Shown here piece by piece: positions 18,101-26,504 of a DNA stretch of 64,000 bases (the stretch's first letter is position 1; each line of letters begins with the position of its first letter). This DNA is from Phycisphaeraceae bacterium. Lineage in GTDB: Bacteria > Planctomycetota > Phycisphaerae > Phycisphaerales > UBA1924. A model generated the notes under the pieces. The model had not been told where the DNA came from. It searched no databases and saw only the letters and a list, made by a program, of their open reading frames with translations. The position numbers were made by a program, and so were the translations under genes. Location: the NCBI GenBank assembly GCA_019636655.1, contig JAHBXB010000002.1:818537-882536 (forward strand), given 5' to 3'.

Positions 18101-18753
18101 CGGATTCCCCGCCCGACGTCGCCGACCGCTCCGCCGCCGGAGCGGTGGTCTTCGGCTGCTTCGGCTCCATGCTCAAGATCAACGACCAGATGGTCCGCCT
18201 CTGGTCCCGCGTGCTCGAGGCCACGCCCGGCTCCCGCCTGCTCATCAAGAACCACGCCCTCTCCGAGCCCGCGATGCGCGACGAACTCGCCGAACGGTTC
18301 GAGATGCTCGGCGTGGGCCGCGACCGCCTCTCCCTGGTTCCCCCCGCCCCGGGCTACTCCGGCCACCTCGCGGCGTACTCCGAGGTGGACATCGCCCTCG
18401 ACACCTTCCCCTACAACGGCACCACCACCACCTGCGAGGCCTCCCTCATGGGCGTCCCGACGGTCACCCTCGTGGGCGACGTCCACGCCGCCCGCGTCGG
18501 CCTCACCCTGCTCGCCTCCCTGCGACAGCGCGACCTCGCGGCGGCCAGCGAAGACCAGTACATCGCGCTCGCATCAGCCCTCGCCGCGGACGGTCCGCGC
18601 CGGGCCGATCTGCGCCGCTCGCTCCGCGGCGCGCTCCTCGCCAGCCCCCTGTGCAACGGCGAGGCCTACTCCAAACGCCTCGAATCGGCCCTGCGGAGCG
18701 CCTGGGCCGAGCTGTGCGGATCCACGGTGCAGCCATGCCCTCCCCACGCGTAG
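15106..18753 (+). CDS. Tandem-fused double TPR-GT41 glycosyltransferase, modules 3 and 4
   Basis: 1215 residues holding two complete SPINDLY-like units. Unit A has TPRs at about 1-200, SPDFREHSV near 232, GYPNTTG near 336 and DTFPYNGTTTT near 481. A Pro-rich linker of about 15-20 residues follows around 600-616. Unit B has TPRs at about 625-820, SPDFRAHAV near 855, GYPNTTG near 955 and DTFPYNGTTTT near 1099. Unit B reads FGCFGSMLK where the others read FxSFNxLxK, so one nucleotide-pocket residue differs. No stop or frameshift interrupts the join, so it is a true fusion. It starts 20 nt after module 2 and overlaps the next gene by 19 nt. Confidence 0.88.
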   Translation: MDQTRERLRSAEDLARQGRLAEARSMAAEILRAHPANADAHCLLCFILTKLGDYPAAISHIREALAHAPDDANYLSNLGKLLLLTSDKPQAEQVLRRTLSLQPASVNASIDLGHLLEGLRRYADQREALRRGLVYNPNHPLLTSNYALGAIAMGDVDHAVRVLRRCATENPDHLNVATSLASALNYAAGVPREELFAAHTRIGALSDRYVRGTLGPFSNDRTPDRRIRLGLVSPDFREHSVAHFVEPLLANLDRSDPGGFEVFCYDTLARRDSTTDRLERLADHWRDASTIGDLDLATSIRRDGVDVLVDLAGLTLGNRLPAFHVRAAPVQVTWCGYPNTTGLREMDYRIVDATTDPAGSEPWSVESLLRLDPCFLCFRPPTQAPEPASPPPDLPPTFVSFNALQKMNDHVVDLWARLLDRVPGSRLLLKNLALKDSPVREATLARFVRAGVSPDRLELIGWTDSLADHLALYSRAHVALDTFPYNGTTTTCEALWMGVPVVTLRGDRHAGRVGESLLLAAGAPAGDNPLGWLVADTEEAYLQIAADLATDRARLKSLRASLRAAMQSSPLRDEAGFAARFGAALRSAWHAWCAGTQRVLPPGPPAPSPRPAPPPSRPEISAALRDAQASINSGRFDAAKATLLRAAQRFPKEGALLNSLSGLLLHMGESGPALYYAEQGVALFPDDPGLLATLGHAFTLTGKGERAIATLRRAVALDPGLPEAAGALVELLLLSSSPASAARVCRHALDAHNGPGHRELTIAYATALLATGRPAAARARLRPIADASHADPKTMEIWASTLNYDPTATAEEKAGAHFQFGESLTNALAGIRMPPPPAPKPADAARRLRIGLLSPDFRAHAVATFIEPWLTHHDREQFEITCYSSGGAEDDVTARFKKLAARWRPATEPDHAALARRIRADGIDILFELSGLTQLNRLASIALRAAPMQISAIGYPNTTGLRQVDYRLVDSLTDPAGAELLHTERLLRLDPCFTCFRPPDSPPDVADRSAAGAVVFGCFGSMLKINDQMVRLWSRVLEATPGSRLLIKNHALSEPAMRDELAERFEMLGVGRDRLSLVPPAPGYSGHLAAYSEVDIALDTFPYNGTTTTCEASLMGVPTVTLVGDVHAARVGLTLLASLRQRDLAAASEDQYIALASALAADGPRRADLRRSLRGALLASPLCNGEAYSKRLESALRSAWAELCGSTVQPCPPHA

Positions 18754-20531
18754 AACAGGCTCTGGCGCAGTTCAACGCCGGCAAGCGCGAGCAGGCGCGG
18801 GCCTCGCTCCTCGCCCTGGTCCAGCGATCGCCGACCGACTTCGCCGCCCAGCGTGCCCTCGCGTGGGTGCTCCTCCAACTCGGCCAGCCCGGTCAGGCCG
18901 CGTTCATCGGCGAGCGCGTCCGCGCCCTGGCCAAGCCCACCCGCGACGACCTCGCCGGGCTCATCGAGATCGGCTGGACCTTCCACGACGGCGGCCGCAG
19001 AGCCGACGGCGAAGCGTGCGCCCGGCGCGCCTGCACGCTCGCCCCCTCCGATCCCGCCGCACTCGAGGCGCTCCTGCTGATGCTCCAGGCCCGCTTTGCC
19101 TACCCCGAGATGGAGGCCCACTGCCGCGCCATGATCGCCGCCACCGGCCCCACGCCCCTCCTCCAGACCCACCTCGCCAACGCCCTCCTTGCCATGGGCG
19201 AGTCCGAGGCCGCGGCTGCCCTCGCCCGTGAAGTCCTCGCCGCAGACCCCGCCAGCGTCGCCGCCGCGCACGCCCTCGCCGCCACCCTCAACTACGTCGA
19301 CAGCGCCACCCCCGACCAGATCCTCGAGTCCCACACCCACTTCGGCCGCCTGCTCACGGCGGGCATCAAGCCCCTTGCCCCACGCCCACCGGGCCCCTCC
19401 GACGCCGATCGCCCCCCGCGCCTCGGCCTGGTCTCCCCCGACTTCCGCGCCCATTCCGTCGCCTCGTTCGTCGAGTCATTCCTGCCGCACCTCAAGGGCC
19501 GCCTCGACGTCGTGTGCTACTACACCGGATTCACCGTCGACGACTCCACCCGCCGCATCGCCGCCGCTGCGGGCCTCTGGCATCACGTCAACACCCTCGG
19601 CGACGCCGACCTCGCCTCGCTCATCCGCGAAGACCGCATCGACGTCCTCATCGACCTCTGCGGCCTCTTCGCCCGCGGCCGCCTCCGCGTCTTCCAGATG
19701 CGCCCCGCCCCGGTGCAGGCGACCTACATCGGATACCCCAACACCACCGGGCTCACCGCCATCGACTACCGCCTCGTCGATTCCCACACCGACCCGCCCG
19801 GCTCCGAGCGTCTCGCGACCGAGTCCCTCCGACGCCTCGATCCCTGCTTCCTCTGCTACGCCCCCCCGGCCAATCCGCCCCCCGTGGAACGCCTCACCAC
19901 CGACGACCCCGGCGGCGTCGTCTTCGGCTCGTTCAACAACCTGCAGAAGTTCACCGACTCCACTCTCGCGATGTGGAGCCGCGTGATCGCCGCCGTCCCG
20001 GGCTCCCGGCTCCTTCTGAAAAACAACGCCTTCACTGATGAGAGCGTCCGCGCCCGCATCCGCGCGGCCCTCGACCGGCACGGCCTCCGCCTCGAGAGCA
20101 TCGAGATCCTCGGCCGCATCGACGATCCCATGCAGCACCTGACCGCCTACCGCCGAATCGACATCGCCCTCGACACCTTCCCCTACAACGGCACCACCAC
20201 CACCTGCGAGGCCCTGCTGATGGGCGTCCCCGTCGTCACCCTCGCCGGCGACCGCCACGCCGCCCGCGTCGGCGTCAGCCTCCTCGCGGCCGTCGGTCTC
20301 GACTCCCTCGTCGCCGCCACCCCCGATCAGTTCGTCGCCATCGCGACCGCTCTCGCCGCCGACACCGACCGCCGCCGCGCCTTCCGCAGCTCCCTCCGCC
20401 CCACTCTCCTCGCCTCCCCGCTCTGCGACGCCGCCGGCTTCGCCCGCCGGTTCGAAGAGGCCGTCACGGCGATGTGGCGCCAGGCCGTCGCCGCCCGCGC
20501 CCCGGCGGCGGCCCCGCCCAGCCCCCAATAG
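18735..20531 (+). CDS. TPR / GT41 SPINDLY-like O-glycosyltransferase, module 5
   Basis: 598 residues; last of the array. TPR-like helices (MPSPRVEQALAQFNAGKREQARAS onward) lead into the catalytic domain: SPDFRAHSV about 234, GYPNTTG about 333, FGSFNNLQK, DTFPYNGTTTT about 480. The ATG at 18735 lies inside the 3' end of the preceding gene. The frame is open far upstream only because of GC bias; those residues are Arg/Pro-rich and not homologous. A strong hairpin terminator follows four nt after the stop, closing the transcription unit. Confidence 0.88.
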   Translation: MPSPRVEQALAQFNAGKREQARASLLALVQRSPTDFAAQRALAWVLLQLGQPGQAAFIGERVRALAKPTRDDLAGLIEIGWTFHDGGRRADGEACARRACTLAPSDPAALEALLLMLQARFAYPEMEAHCRAMIAATGPTPLLQTHLANALLAMGESEAAAALAREVLAADPASVAAAHALAATLNYVDSATPDQILESHTHFGRLLTAGIKPLAPRPPGPSDADRPPRLGLVSPDFRAHSVASFVESFLPHLKGRLDVVCYYTGFTVDDSTRRIAAAAGLWHHVNTLGDADLASLIREDRIDVLIDLCGLFARGRLRVFQMRPAPVQATYIGYPNTTGLTAIDYRLVDSHTDPPGSERLATESLRRLDPCFLCYAPPANPPPVERLTTDDPGGVVFGSFNNLQKFTDSTLAMWSRVIAAVPGSRLLLKNNAFTDESVRARIRAALDRHGLRLESIEILGRIDDPMQHLTAYRRIDIALDTFPYNGTTTTCEALLMGVPVVTLAGDRHAARVGVSLLAAVGLDSLVAATPDQFVAIATALAADTDRRRAFRSSLRPTLLASPLCDAAGFARRFEEAVTAMWRQAVAARAPAAAPPSPQ

Positions 20532-20534
20532 AAA

Positions 20535-20564
20535 ACGGGACGCCCCTTCAAGGGAGCGTCCCGT
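20535..20564. terminator. Hairpin terminator between converging genes
   Basis: ACGGGACGC pairs perfectly with GCGTCCCGT (9 bp) around a 12-nt loop that can itself close as CCCTT/AAGGG. It sits 4 nt after the GT41 array and 45 nt before the end of the converging metalloprotease gene, preceded by an AAAA run that would serve as the U-tract on the minus strand. Probably bidirectional. Confidence 0.8.
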
Positions 20565-20608
20565 CGTCATTCACTCATTCAGCACGCGGCCGACCGCGGC
20601 TTGCGTGC

Positions 20609-23572
20609 CTACTTGTTCAGGTAGTCATCCGGCTGCCTCTCGACCGGGCTCTGCCGCCCTCCGTCGGGCTCGCGGAAGTAGAACCCGCCGAACATCCCGC
20701 CGAAACTCGGCGCGTTGTACACGTACGAGGCCTCCAGCGCCTTGTCGATGCGCACCGCCGCCTCGGCCAGGTGGGCGCTCGTGTATGGATCAATCCGTGA
20801 GGCCCCGTCGCCCTCGTTCACGGACTTGATCTTCCCGCGGATCTCCTTGAGTTTCGCCACCGCAAGGTTCGAGATCGGCTTGCTCGAAGCCCCGTACATC
20901 GTGCCGGGGAAGGTCAGGTCGATCAGCCGGTCCAGGTGCTCGCGCTGCAGGTTCCGCCGCAGCGACGACACCATCGGCTGGCGCGAGGTGAACTTGCCCG
21001 ACGGCTTCGTGTACACCTCCGTCCAGATCGCCGACGACACCGCGTCCATCAGCTCCGGCAGCGTCAGCGCGTCCTGGTCCGCCGGGATCCGGAACTCGTT
21101 GTCGTACACCCGCTTGAGCGTCGTCGGGTTCAGCATCATCGTCAGCACCGACGCCTGAATGCCCATCACGCGGTCGTGCACCGGCCACGTCGCGTCCTCC
21201 ATGATCGAGCCCATGCCGCCGTCGTCCCACCACTTGTCCACGGTCATGTACTTCAGCAGGTCCGCGTTCAGCCCGAACGCCTCGTCTGTGAACGTGTTCT
21301 CGATCAGGAACTTCATCGCCGCCCGCTGCTTCGCCGCGGGGACCACGTCGATCGGGGCGCGGCCGTTCGGGTCGCCCTTCTTGTCGCGGTACACGTGCGC
21401 CCCGCCCACCCAGCGCGACATCATCGCCAGCATCTGGGTCTGCGTGCTCAGCGAGATCGCGTACCCGCGCCGGGCCTTCGACCACGACTGCCCTTCCTTC
21501 ACGAACTTGTCCGTGATCTTCGCCCGCAGCGCCTTCACCAGCTTCATCCGCGACGCCGCGAAGTCCAGTGGGTCCGCCGAGAAGTCGTACCGCTGCGCCA
21601 GCGGGTCGGGCCCGAACGTGTCTTCGTCCGTCCCGAACTGGTGCTCCGGGTCCGCCACCGTCTCCAGCACCTTCTTCGGGTCGCCCGACGTGTAGCCGTA
21701 CTCGATCGCCCAGAAGTCGTACGGGCCGATGTTCGACATGTTGTAGTCGCCCTGGATCGGGCCGTCGTCCATGTTGATGTTCACCGGCGTGTAGTCCATC
21801 ACCGACGTCGTGAACGGCTTCTTCCCCTTGAACTCGTCGGAGTTGATCTGCTTGAGCGTGTACGCCGACGACGCCTTGAAGTTGTGACGCAGCCCCAGCG
21901 TGTGGCCCACCTCGTGCGCCACCAGGTCCGCCAGCGCCGGGCCCACGAACCACTCGGGGATCCCGTCGAGCGTCTCTTCCTTCTCCTTCTCTTTGTCCTT
22001 GTCCTTCTTCTCGTCCTTCTTCGCGTCCTTCGCCTCGGCCTCGTCCTCCGGCGGGTCGTTCAGCATGTCCATGATCATCATGTTCATGCCCATCAGCGCC
22101 ATGTCGTTGGCCTTCCCCTGCGCCGCGAGGCACAGGCCGTTCACCTGCGACACGCGCCCCTTGAGCCCGTCGAACTCCTGCTGGCCCAGCATGTCCTGCG
22201 GCGTCTGCGCCGCCGGGTGCCCGCCGTACCGCACCACCCCGCGCGACGCCCGCTGCGCCAGCAGGTAGTCACGCTCCCCGGGGGGCGCCATCCGCACCCG
22301 CGGGTCCCAGTTCGGATGGCTGTCCAGCCACGCGATCGTCTCAGGCGTGAACGCCTCCATCGCCGTCGACGCCGGGATCAGCTCGTTGGTCGTGTACCAG
22401 AAGTACCGGATCCACCCGTCCGTCAGCACCACGTCCGCGTCCAGGATCTCCCCCGTCAGCGGATTCACGCGCGACGGACCGATCGCCGTCCCCACGTCGT
22501 TCGTCAGCCACCGGATGAAGTTGTACCGCACATCCTCCGGGTCCTTGTCCATGTTCGCGCCGCTCGCCTTGTCCTGGTACCGGACCTCGATCGCGTCGCG
22601 GATCCCGACCTTCTCGAACGCCGCGTTCCAGTAGTCGATCCCCTGCTTCACGTACGCCCGGTACCGCACCGGCACCGTGTGCTCCACGTAGAACACGATG
22701 GGCTCTTTCGGCGGGCTCAGCTTCAACTTCGGGTCCCGCTTCTCCAGGGACCACCGGTTCACATACCGCACCCACTTCTCGTCGTCCCGGAACTTTCCAA
22801 GGTCCCGGTACACCGTCGTGAAGTACCCGATCCGCTCATCCGCCGCCCGCGGCTGGTACCCCGGGGTCCCCTCCATCAGGCTCACCGAGTAGTGGAACTG
22901 CTTCAGCCGCCCGCCCGCCGTCGGTAACTCGTACGAGATCTCCACGTTCTTCGGGAACGCCTTCGCCTCCTTCACCACCGCCAGGTTCGCGTTCGCGCCC
23001 GCGGCCGAGTAGCCGAAGAACTTCTGCGCCTGCCCCGCCATCAGCGCCTTGAGATCGATCACCGGCTGCCCGCTCGGGCCCATGCACACGATCGGCACGT
23101 CCAGCACCACCCGGTCCGTGAACAGCCGCTCCACCCCGGACTTGGACTCCTGGTCCCCCGTCGACCGCGTCGCGATCTCAGGCTCGATCAACGCCAGCCG
23201 CTTGTCGAACCGCTTCCAGTAGCAGTACAACTCCCCCGCCTGCAGCCCCGCGTACGACTCCCCCGATGCCACCGTCAGCGCGATGAAGTGCCGCTGGTTC
23301 TCGAAGCCCCGCGGCAGCTCCGCCAGCATCGAGCCGTCCTTCTCCTTCACCCACAGCGTGTAGAACGACTTCTCCCCGTCCGCCGTCGACACCACCTTGG
23401 TGAAGTCCTTCGACACGTCGGCAAACTTGGGAAACTCCGGCTTCTCCTCCGCCGGGGACTTGGAATCCGGTGCCGGCTGGGCCACCGCAACAGTGAGAGG
23501 CATCGAGATGCAAAGACCTGCCGCGGCAATCAACGCGCACAGGGAGGCGGAAGACCGAACCATGCTGCTCAT
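20609..23572 (-). CDS. Secreted zinc-dependent metalloprotease (DUF4953/DUF5117-type)
   Basis: 987 residues with a signal peptide ending near VAVAQP. The catalytic signature HEVGHTLGLRHNF is at about residue 551, the extended HExxHxxGxxH of metzincin-like zinc peptidases. The upstream region (PRGFENQRHFIALTVASGESYAGLQAG, FTTVYRDLGKF) and the downstream DYTPVNI and YGYTSGD segments fit the DUF5117/DUF4953 architecture found in Bacteroidota and Planctomycetota. A highly charged Lys/Glu/Asp linker lies just before the active site (about 500-530). The ATG at 23572 has GAAGGAG nine nt upstream. The substrate is unknown; it is probably periplasmic or extracellular. Confidence 0.85.
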   Translation of the reverse strand: MSSMVRSSASLCALIAAAGLCISMPLTVAVAQPAPDSKSPAEEKPEFPKFADVSKDFTKVVSTADGEKSFYTLWVKEKDGSMLAELPRGFENQRHFIALTVASGESYAGLQAGELYCYWKRFDKRLALIEPEIATRSTGDQESKSGVERLFTDRVVLDVPIVCMGPSGQPVIDLKALMAGQAQKFFGYSAAGANANLAVVKEAKAFPKNVEISYELPTAGGRLKQFHYSVSLMEGTPGYQPRAADERIGYFTTVYRDLGKFRDDEKWVRYVNRWSLEKRDPKLKLSPPKEPIVFYVEHTVPVRYRAYVKQGIDYWNAAFEKVGIRDAIEVRYQDKASGANMDKDPEDVRYNFIRWLTNDVGTAIGPSRVNPLTGEILDADVVLTDGWIRYFWYTTNELIPASTAMEAFTPETIAWLDSHPNWDPRVRMAPPGERDYLLAQRASRGVVRYGGHPAAQTPQDMLGQQEFDGLKGRVSQVNGLCLAAQGKANDMALMGMNMMIMDMLNDPPEDEAEAKDAKKDEKKDKDKEKEKEETLDGIPEWFVGPALADLVAHEVGHTLGLRHNFKASSAYTLKQINSDEFKGKKPFTTSVMDYTPVNINMDDGPIQGDYNMSNIGPYDFWAIEYGYTSGDPKKVLETVADPEHQFGTDEDTFGPDPLAQRYDFSADPLDFAASRMKLVKALRAKITDKFVKEGQSWSKARRGYAISLSTQTQMLAMMSRWVGGAHVYRDKKGDPNGRAPIDVVPAAKQRAAMKFLIENTFTDEAFGLNADLLKYMTVDKWWDDGGMGSIMEDATWPVHDRVMGIQASVLTMMLNPTTLKRVYDNEFRIPADQDALTLPELMDAVSSAIWTEVYTKPSGKFTSRQPMVSSLRRNLQREHLDRLIDLTFPGTMYGASSKPISNLAVAKLKEIRGKIKSVNEGDGASRIDPYTSAHLAEAAVRIDKALEASYVYNAPSFGGMFGGFYFREPDGGRQSPVERQPDDYLNK

Positions 23573-23827
23573 ACGGACTCCTTCGTAGAAGAATCGTGGA
23601 CGCCATCGGGCCGCCCGGGACAGAACCGCCGCGGGCTGGACCCTGGCCTCATTGCGCAAGCCTCGCCCCGGCTTCATCTTACGAATCCGACACCCGGGGG
23701 TTCTCCGGAGATACCGATCCGGCCCGCGGAAGTTTCACGCCCCCGGCGGCCATGACCCGCCCGCGGCGACCCCGTAGATCGGCCCGCCAGCCCGCCAGAG
23801 GCGAAGATCCGCCCCTCCCCGCACTCC

Positions 23828-24781
23828 CTAAACAGGGTATGGGGCCCGCATCGCCAAGATCAGCACCAACGTGATCGTCGCAAACGCCACGAACGAAAGT
23901 TGGAACGGCCGGTCCCGCATCGCCAGTTCGGTCGGATCGTCGTAGTCCCCCCGCTCCAAGATCACGATGCACCGCAGGAGGCAGTACGTCGCCGGCACCA
24001 TGGTGATCCACAGCAGGTTCACCCCCCCGCCCACCCGCACGCCATCCCACGCCAGCACGTAGTCCGATTCGTGAGCGGTTACATACCCCGCATACGTAAT
24101 CAGCGTCGCAACCCCCGTCACCACCACCATCATCCGCAGCAATTCATCGGTGTACGCCGATTGCACCGCCCGCACCGTCGACGCCGCCTCGGCCGATCCC
24201 ATCGTCCTTCGCTCGCCCAACCGCTTCCCAAACGCCAGGAACATCGCCAGGAACAGCGTGCTGTTCAGCAGCCACGACGACGGCACTACCCCGACCGCCG
24301 CGCACCCGCCGAACACCCGGATCACGAACCCCAGCGACAGCCCCATCACATCCGCCAGCACCACGTGCTTGAGCCACATCGAGTACAGGTTTACGTTCAC
24401 CACGTACGCCACCACCCACAGCCCCACGCCCCACATCGCCTCCGCCGTCGGCAGCATCGCCACCGCGGCCACCGCGCCCACGAGCAGAGCCAGCGCAAAC
24501 CCCGCCGCCTGCCCCGGCGACACCTCGCCCGACGCGATCGGCCTGTTCCGCTTCCGCGGGTGCGACCGGTCCGCCGGCGCATCCAGGATGTCGTTCACCA
24601 CGTACGAGGCGCTCGACACCAGCGCGAACGCCACCGCCGCCAGCCCCGCGGCGAACGCCACCGGCTTCCACGCCCCCGGACGGTCCGCCAGCGACGAATA
24701 CCCGTAGAACGGCCCCACGAGCACGAACGCGCTCTTGGCCCACTGCGTCGGCCGCGCCAGTCGGACAAAGCGACCGATCAC
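23828..24781 (-). CDS. UbiA-family prenyltransferase, decaprenyl-phosphate phosphoribosyltransferase-like
   Basis: 317-residue integral membrane protein with about nine hydrophobic helices. The first Asp-rich motif reads NDILDAPADRSHPRKRNRPIASG, the NDxxDxxxDxxHPxKxxRPIA form typical of Rv3806c/DPPR synthase rather than quinone-type UbiA. In mycobacteria that enzyme attaches phosphoribose to a polyprenyl phosphate to make the arabinose donor for wall glycans. The next minus-strand gene upstream is a GT-C-like membrane protein, so a polyprenyl-sugar route is plausible but unproven; the epimerase and reductase partners are not in this window. Confidence 0.78.
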   Translation of the reverse strand: MIGRFVRLARPTQWAKSAFVLVGPFYGYSSLADRPGAWKPVAFAAGLAAVAFALVSSASYVVNDILDAPADRSHPRKRNRPIASGEVSPGQAAGFALALLVGAVAAVAMLPTAEAMWGVGLWVVAYVVNVNLYSMWLKHVVLADVMGLSLGFVIRVFGGCAAVGVVPSSWLLNSTLFLAMFLAFGKRLGERRTMGSAEAASTVRAVQSAYTDELLRMMVVVTGVATLITYAGYVTAHESDYVLAWDGVRVGGGVNLLWITMVPATYCLLRCIVILERGDYDDPTELAMRDRPFQLSFVAFATITLVLILAMRAPYPV

Positions 24782-24893
24782 CGGCTCGCCCTCGCCGGAG
24801 CACCGCAGATGGTTGAATGGCCCCGAATCACCCGCTCCGTGCTCCGATCCCGGCCGACGCCGGATTTGGCCCAGTATACCAACACCCGCTCGA

Positions 24894-26444
24894 TCACCTG
24901 ATCAGCCGGCCCGTCACCGGCGTGAACTCCTTCGTCTTCACGCTCCACACCAGCGTCACGTCGAACCGCGACGAGTCCACGCGGCTCAGGCTCCCCACGA
25001 TCAACTGCGTGGTCCGCAGGTGCGCCTCGGGCCGGTACCAGTCCAATGACGCCGCGTCGTACAGCGGCAGTTCATCGGGCATCTTGTACACCGAGTAGCC
25101 CCGGTCCCGCTGGATCTCGCTCCGCAGGAAGACCAGCCCGATCCGGCGATCCACCGCGTTGGGCGCCAGGTACGACAGGATCTGCCGCGCCTGGTGCTCC
25201 GCCATGCGACCGCACTCGTTCGTCGCCGCGATCTTCATCTGCACCACCACCACCGCCGCCACCACCCACGCCCCGGCCCCGAGCGCCGCGGTGACCCGAG
25301 CGCCCCACGACATCGACCGGTACCCATCCGCCGCGAGCCCGCACAGCAGCGCCAGCACCACCAGCGGCGCCACCACGTACACCTCCGACACCTTCAGCAG
25401 CACGTTGTTGGGGAACGTCGCCGCCACGAACGCCGCCAGCAGGAACACCATCCACCCCGCCGGCGACTGCTCGAACGATCCGTATCGCACCGCCCGATGC
25501 GGCTCCCGGCTCGCCCGCCACTGCGTCCACAACCCCAGCGTCAGCCATGTCGCCGTCGCCACGCCGCCAAGCCCGGCCGCCCCGAGCACGAACAGGTTCG
25601 ACCGGTTGATGAACACCCAGACCGTGTTCACCGGCAGCAGCAGCGCACTCGCGTACAGCGCAAAGTTGTATGGAAGGTACTGCGGCCCGGCCTTGGGCAT
25701 CTCTGGTACATCCACAGGCGAGGTGAACCTCCTCGCCCACAGCAGCGTCAGCATGACCGCGCTCAGCACCAGCCCCGTCACGATCGCGCTCACCCACCGC
25801 CGCTGCTCGCGGAAGTACAGCATGATCCACGGCGCCATCAGCACCAGCGCGAACGCGTACTCCTTGGTCAGCGCCGCCACCACGAACAGCGGAACCGTCA
25901 CCACCAGCATGAGCACCGCCCGGTGCCGCAGGTGGTACACCCCCAGCGCCATCAGCCACATCATCGCCGGCGCCAGCGTCGACGACCATGTGTCCAGCCC
26001 CACCATCACCGCTGCGAACGCCGGGTGCAGCGTCGCCACCAGCCCCGCCGCCCCCACCCCGACCCTCGTCAGCGGCATCGCCCTCGCCCACAGCAGCACC
26101 GCCAGCACGTACACCGCCGCGCTCACGAGGTTGAGCACGTGCTGGTGCAGCGTGCGCTCCTCCGTGGTCCCCCCGATGTTCCCCACCGCCCACACCACCA
26201 GCGACTGCAGCGGCCTGTAGTTCTTCCCCTGCAGCGGCTTGGAGAACAGCGACATCACCCCGAACTCGTTCCCCCGCTGGATCTCCGACAGCGCCGGGTA
26301 ATCATCCCCGGCCGGGGGAATATCAAGTGAGTTCCAATACAGCGCCGTCATCACCAGCATCAGCACCGCGAACGCAATACAACAAAACCGCAGCGACACA
26401 TGCGTCGCCGGCGGTGCTGTCGGGCCGTTGGGCAGTGTCGGCAT
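24894..26444 (-). CDS. Polytopic membrane protein, possible GT-C glycosyltransferase
   Basis: 516 residues with roughly 10-11 membrane helices in the first 400 and a soluble C-terminal part. The first extracytoplasmic loop carries PPAGDDYPALSEI, an acidic pair where GT-C enzymes (ArnT/PMT-type) bind polyprenyl-phosphate sugars, followed by NYRPLQSLVVW. No family-specific signature beyond that is clear. It lies upstream of, and on the same strand as, the DPPR-synthase-like gene (112 nt), which supports a shared polyprenyl-glycan job. It could also be an O-antigen-type membrane protein. Confidence 0.6.
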   Translation of the reverse strand: MPTLPNGPTAPPATHVSLRFCCIAFAVLMLVMTALYWNSLDIPPAGDDYPALSEIQRGNEFGVMSLFSKPLQGKNYRPLQSLVVWAVGNIGGTTEERTLHQHVLNLVSAAVYVLAVLLWARAMPLTRVGVGAAGLVATLHPAFAAVMVGLDTWSSTLAPAMMWLMALGVYHLRHRAVLMLVVTVPLFVVAALTKEYAFALVLMAPWIMLYFREQRRWVSAIVTGLVLSAVMLTLLWARRFTSPVDVPEMPKAGPQYLPYNFALYASALLLPVNTVWVFINRSNLFVLGAAGLGGVATATWLTLGLWTQWRASREPHRAVRYGSFEQSPAGWMVFLLAAFVAATFPNNVLLKVSEVYVVAPLVVLALLCGLAADGYRSMSWGARVTAALGAGAWVVAAVVVVQMKIAATNECGRMAEHQARQILSYLAPNAVDRRIGLVFLRSEIQRDRGYSVYKMPDELPLYDAASLDWYRPEAHLRTTQLIVGSLSRVDSSRFDVTLVWSVKTKEFTPVTGRLIR

Positions 26445-26504
26445 GAGGTCCTCGGCCCCGGGGTCGGAATCGACGGGGGCAAGCGGCGATTCGCGGAGAG
26501 TCTT

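Noticed and set aside
17811-18734. 5' extension of the last GT41 gene by 308 codons
   Set aside because: The extension is Arg/Pro-rich and overlaps the preceding gene in another frame; homology begins at ATG 18735.
20936-22927. 663-codon plus-strand open frame opposite the metalloprotease
   Set aside because: Arg/Val/His-rich shadow; the HExxH metalloprotease on the minus strand is the real gene.
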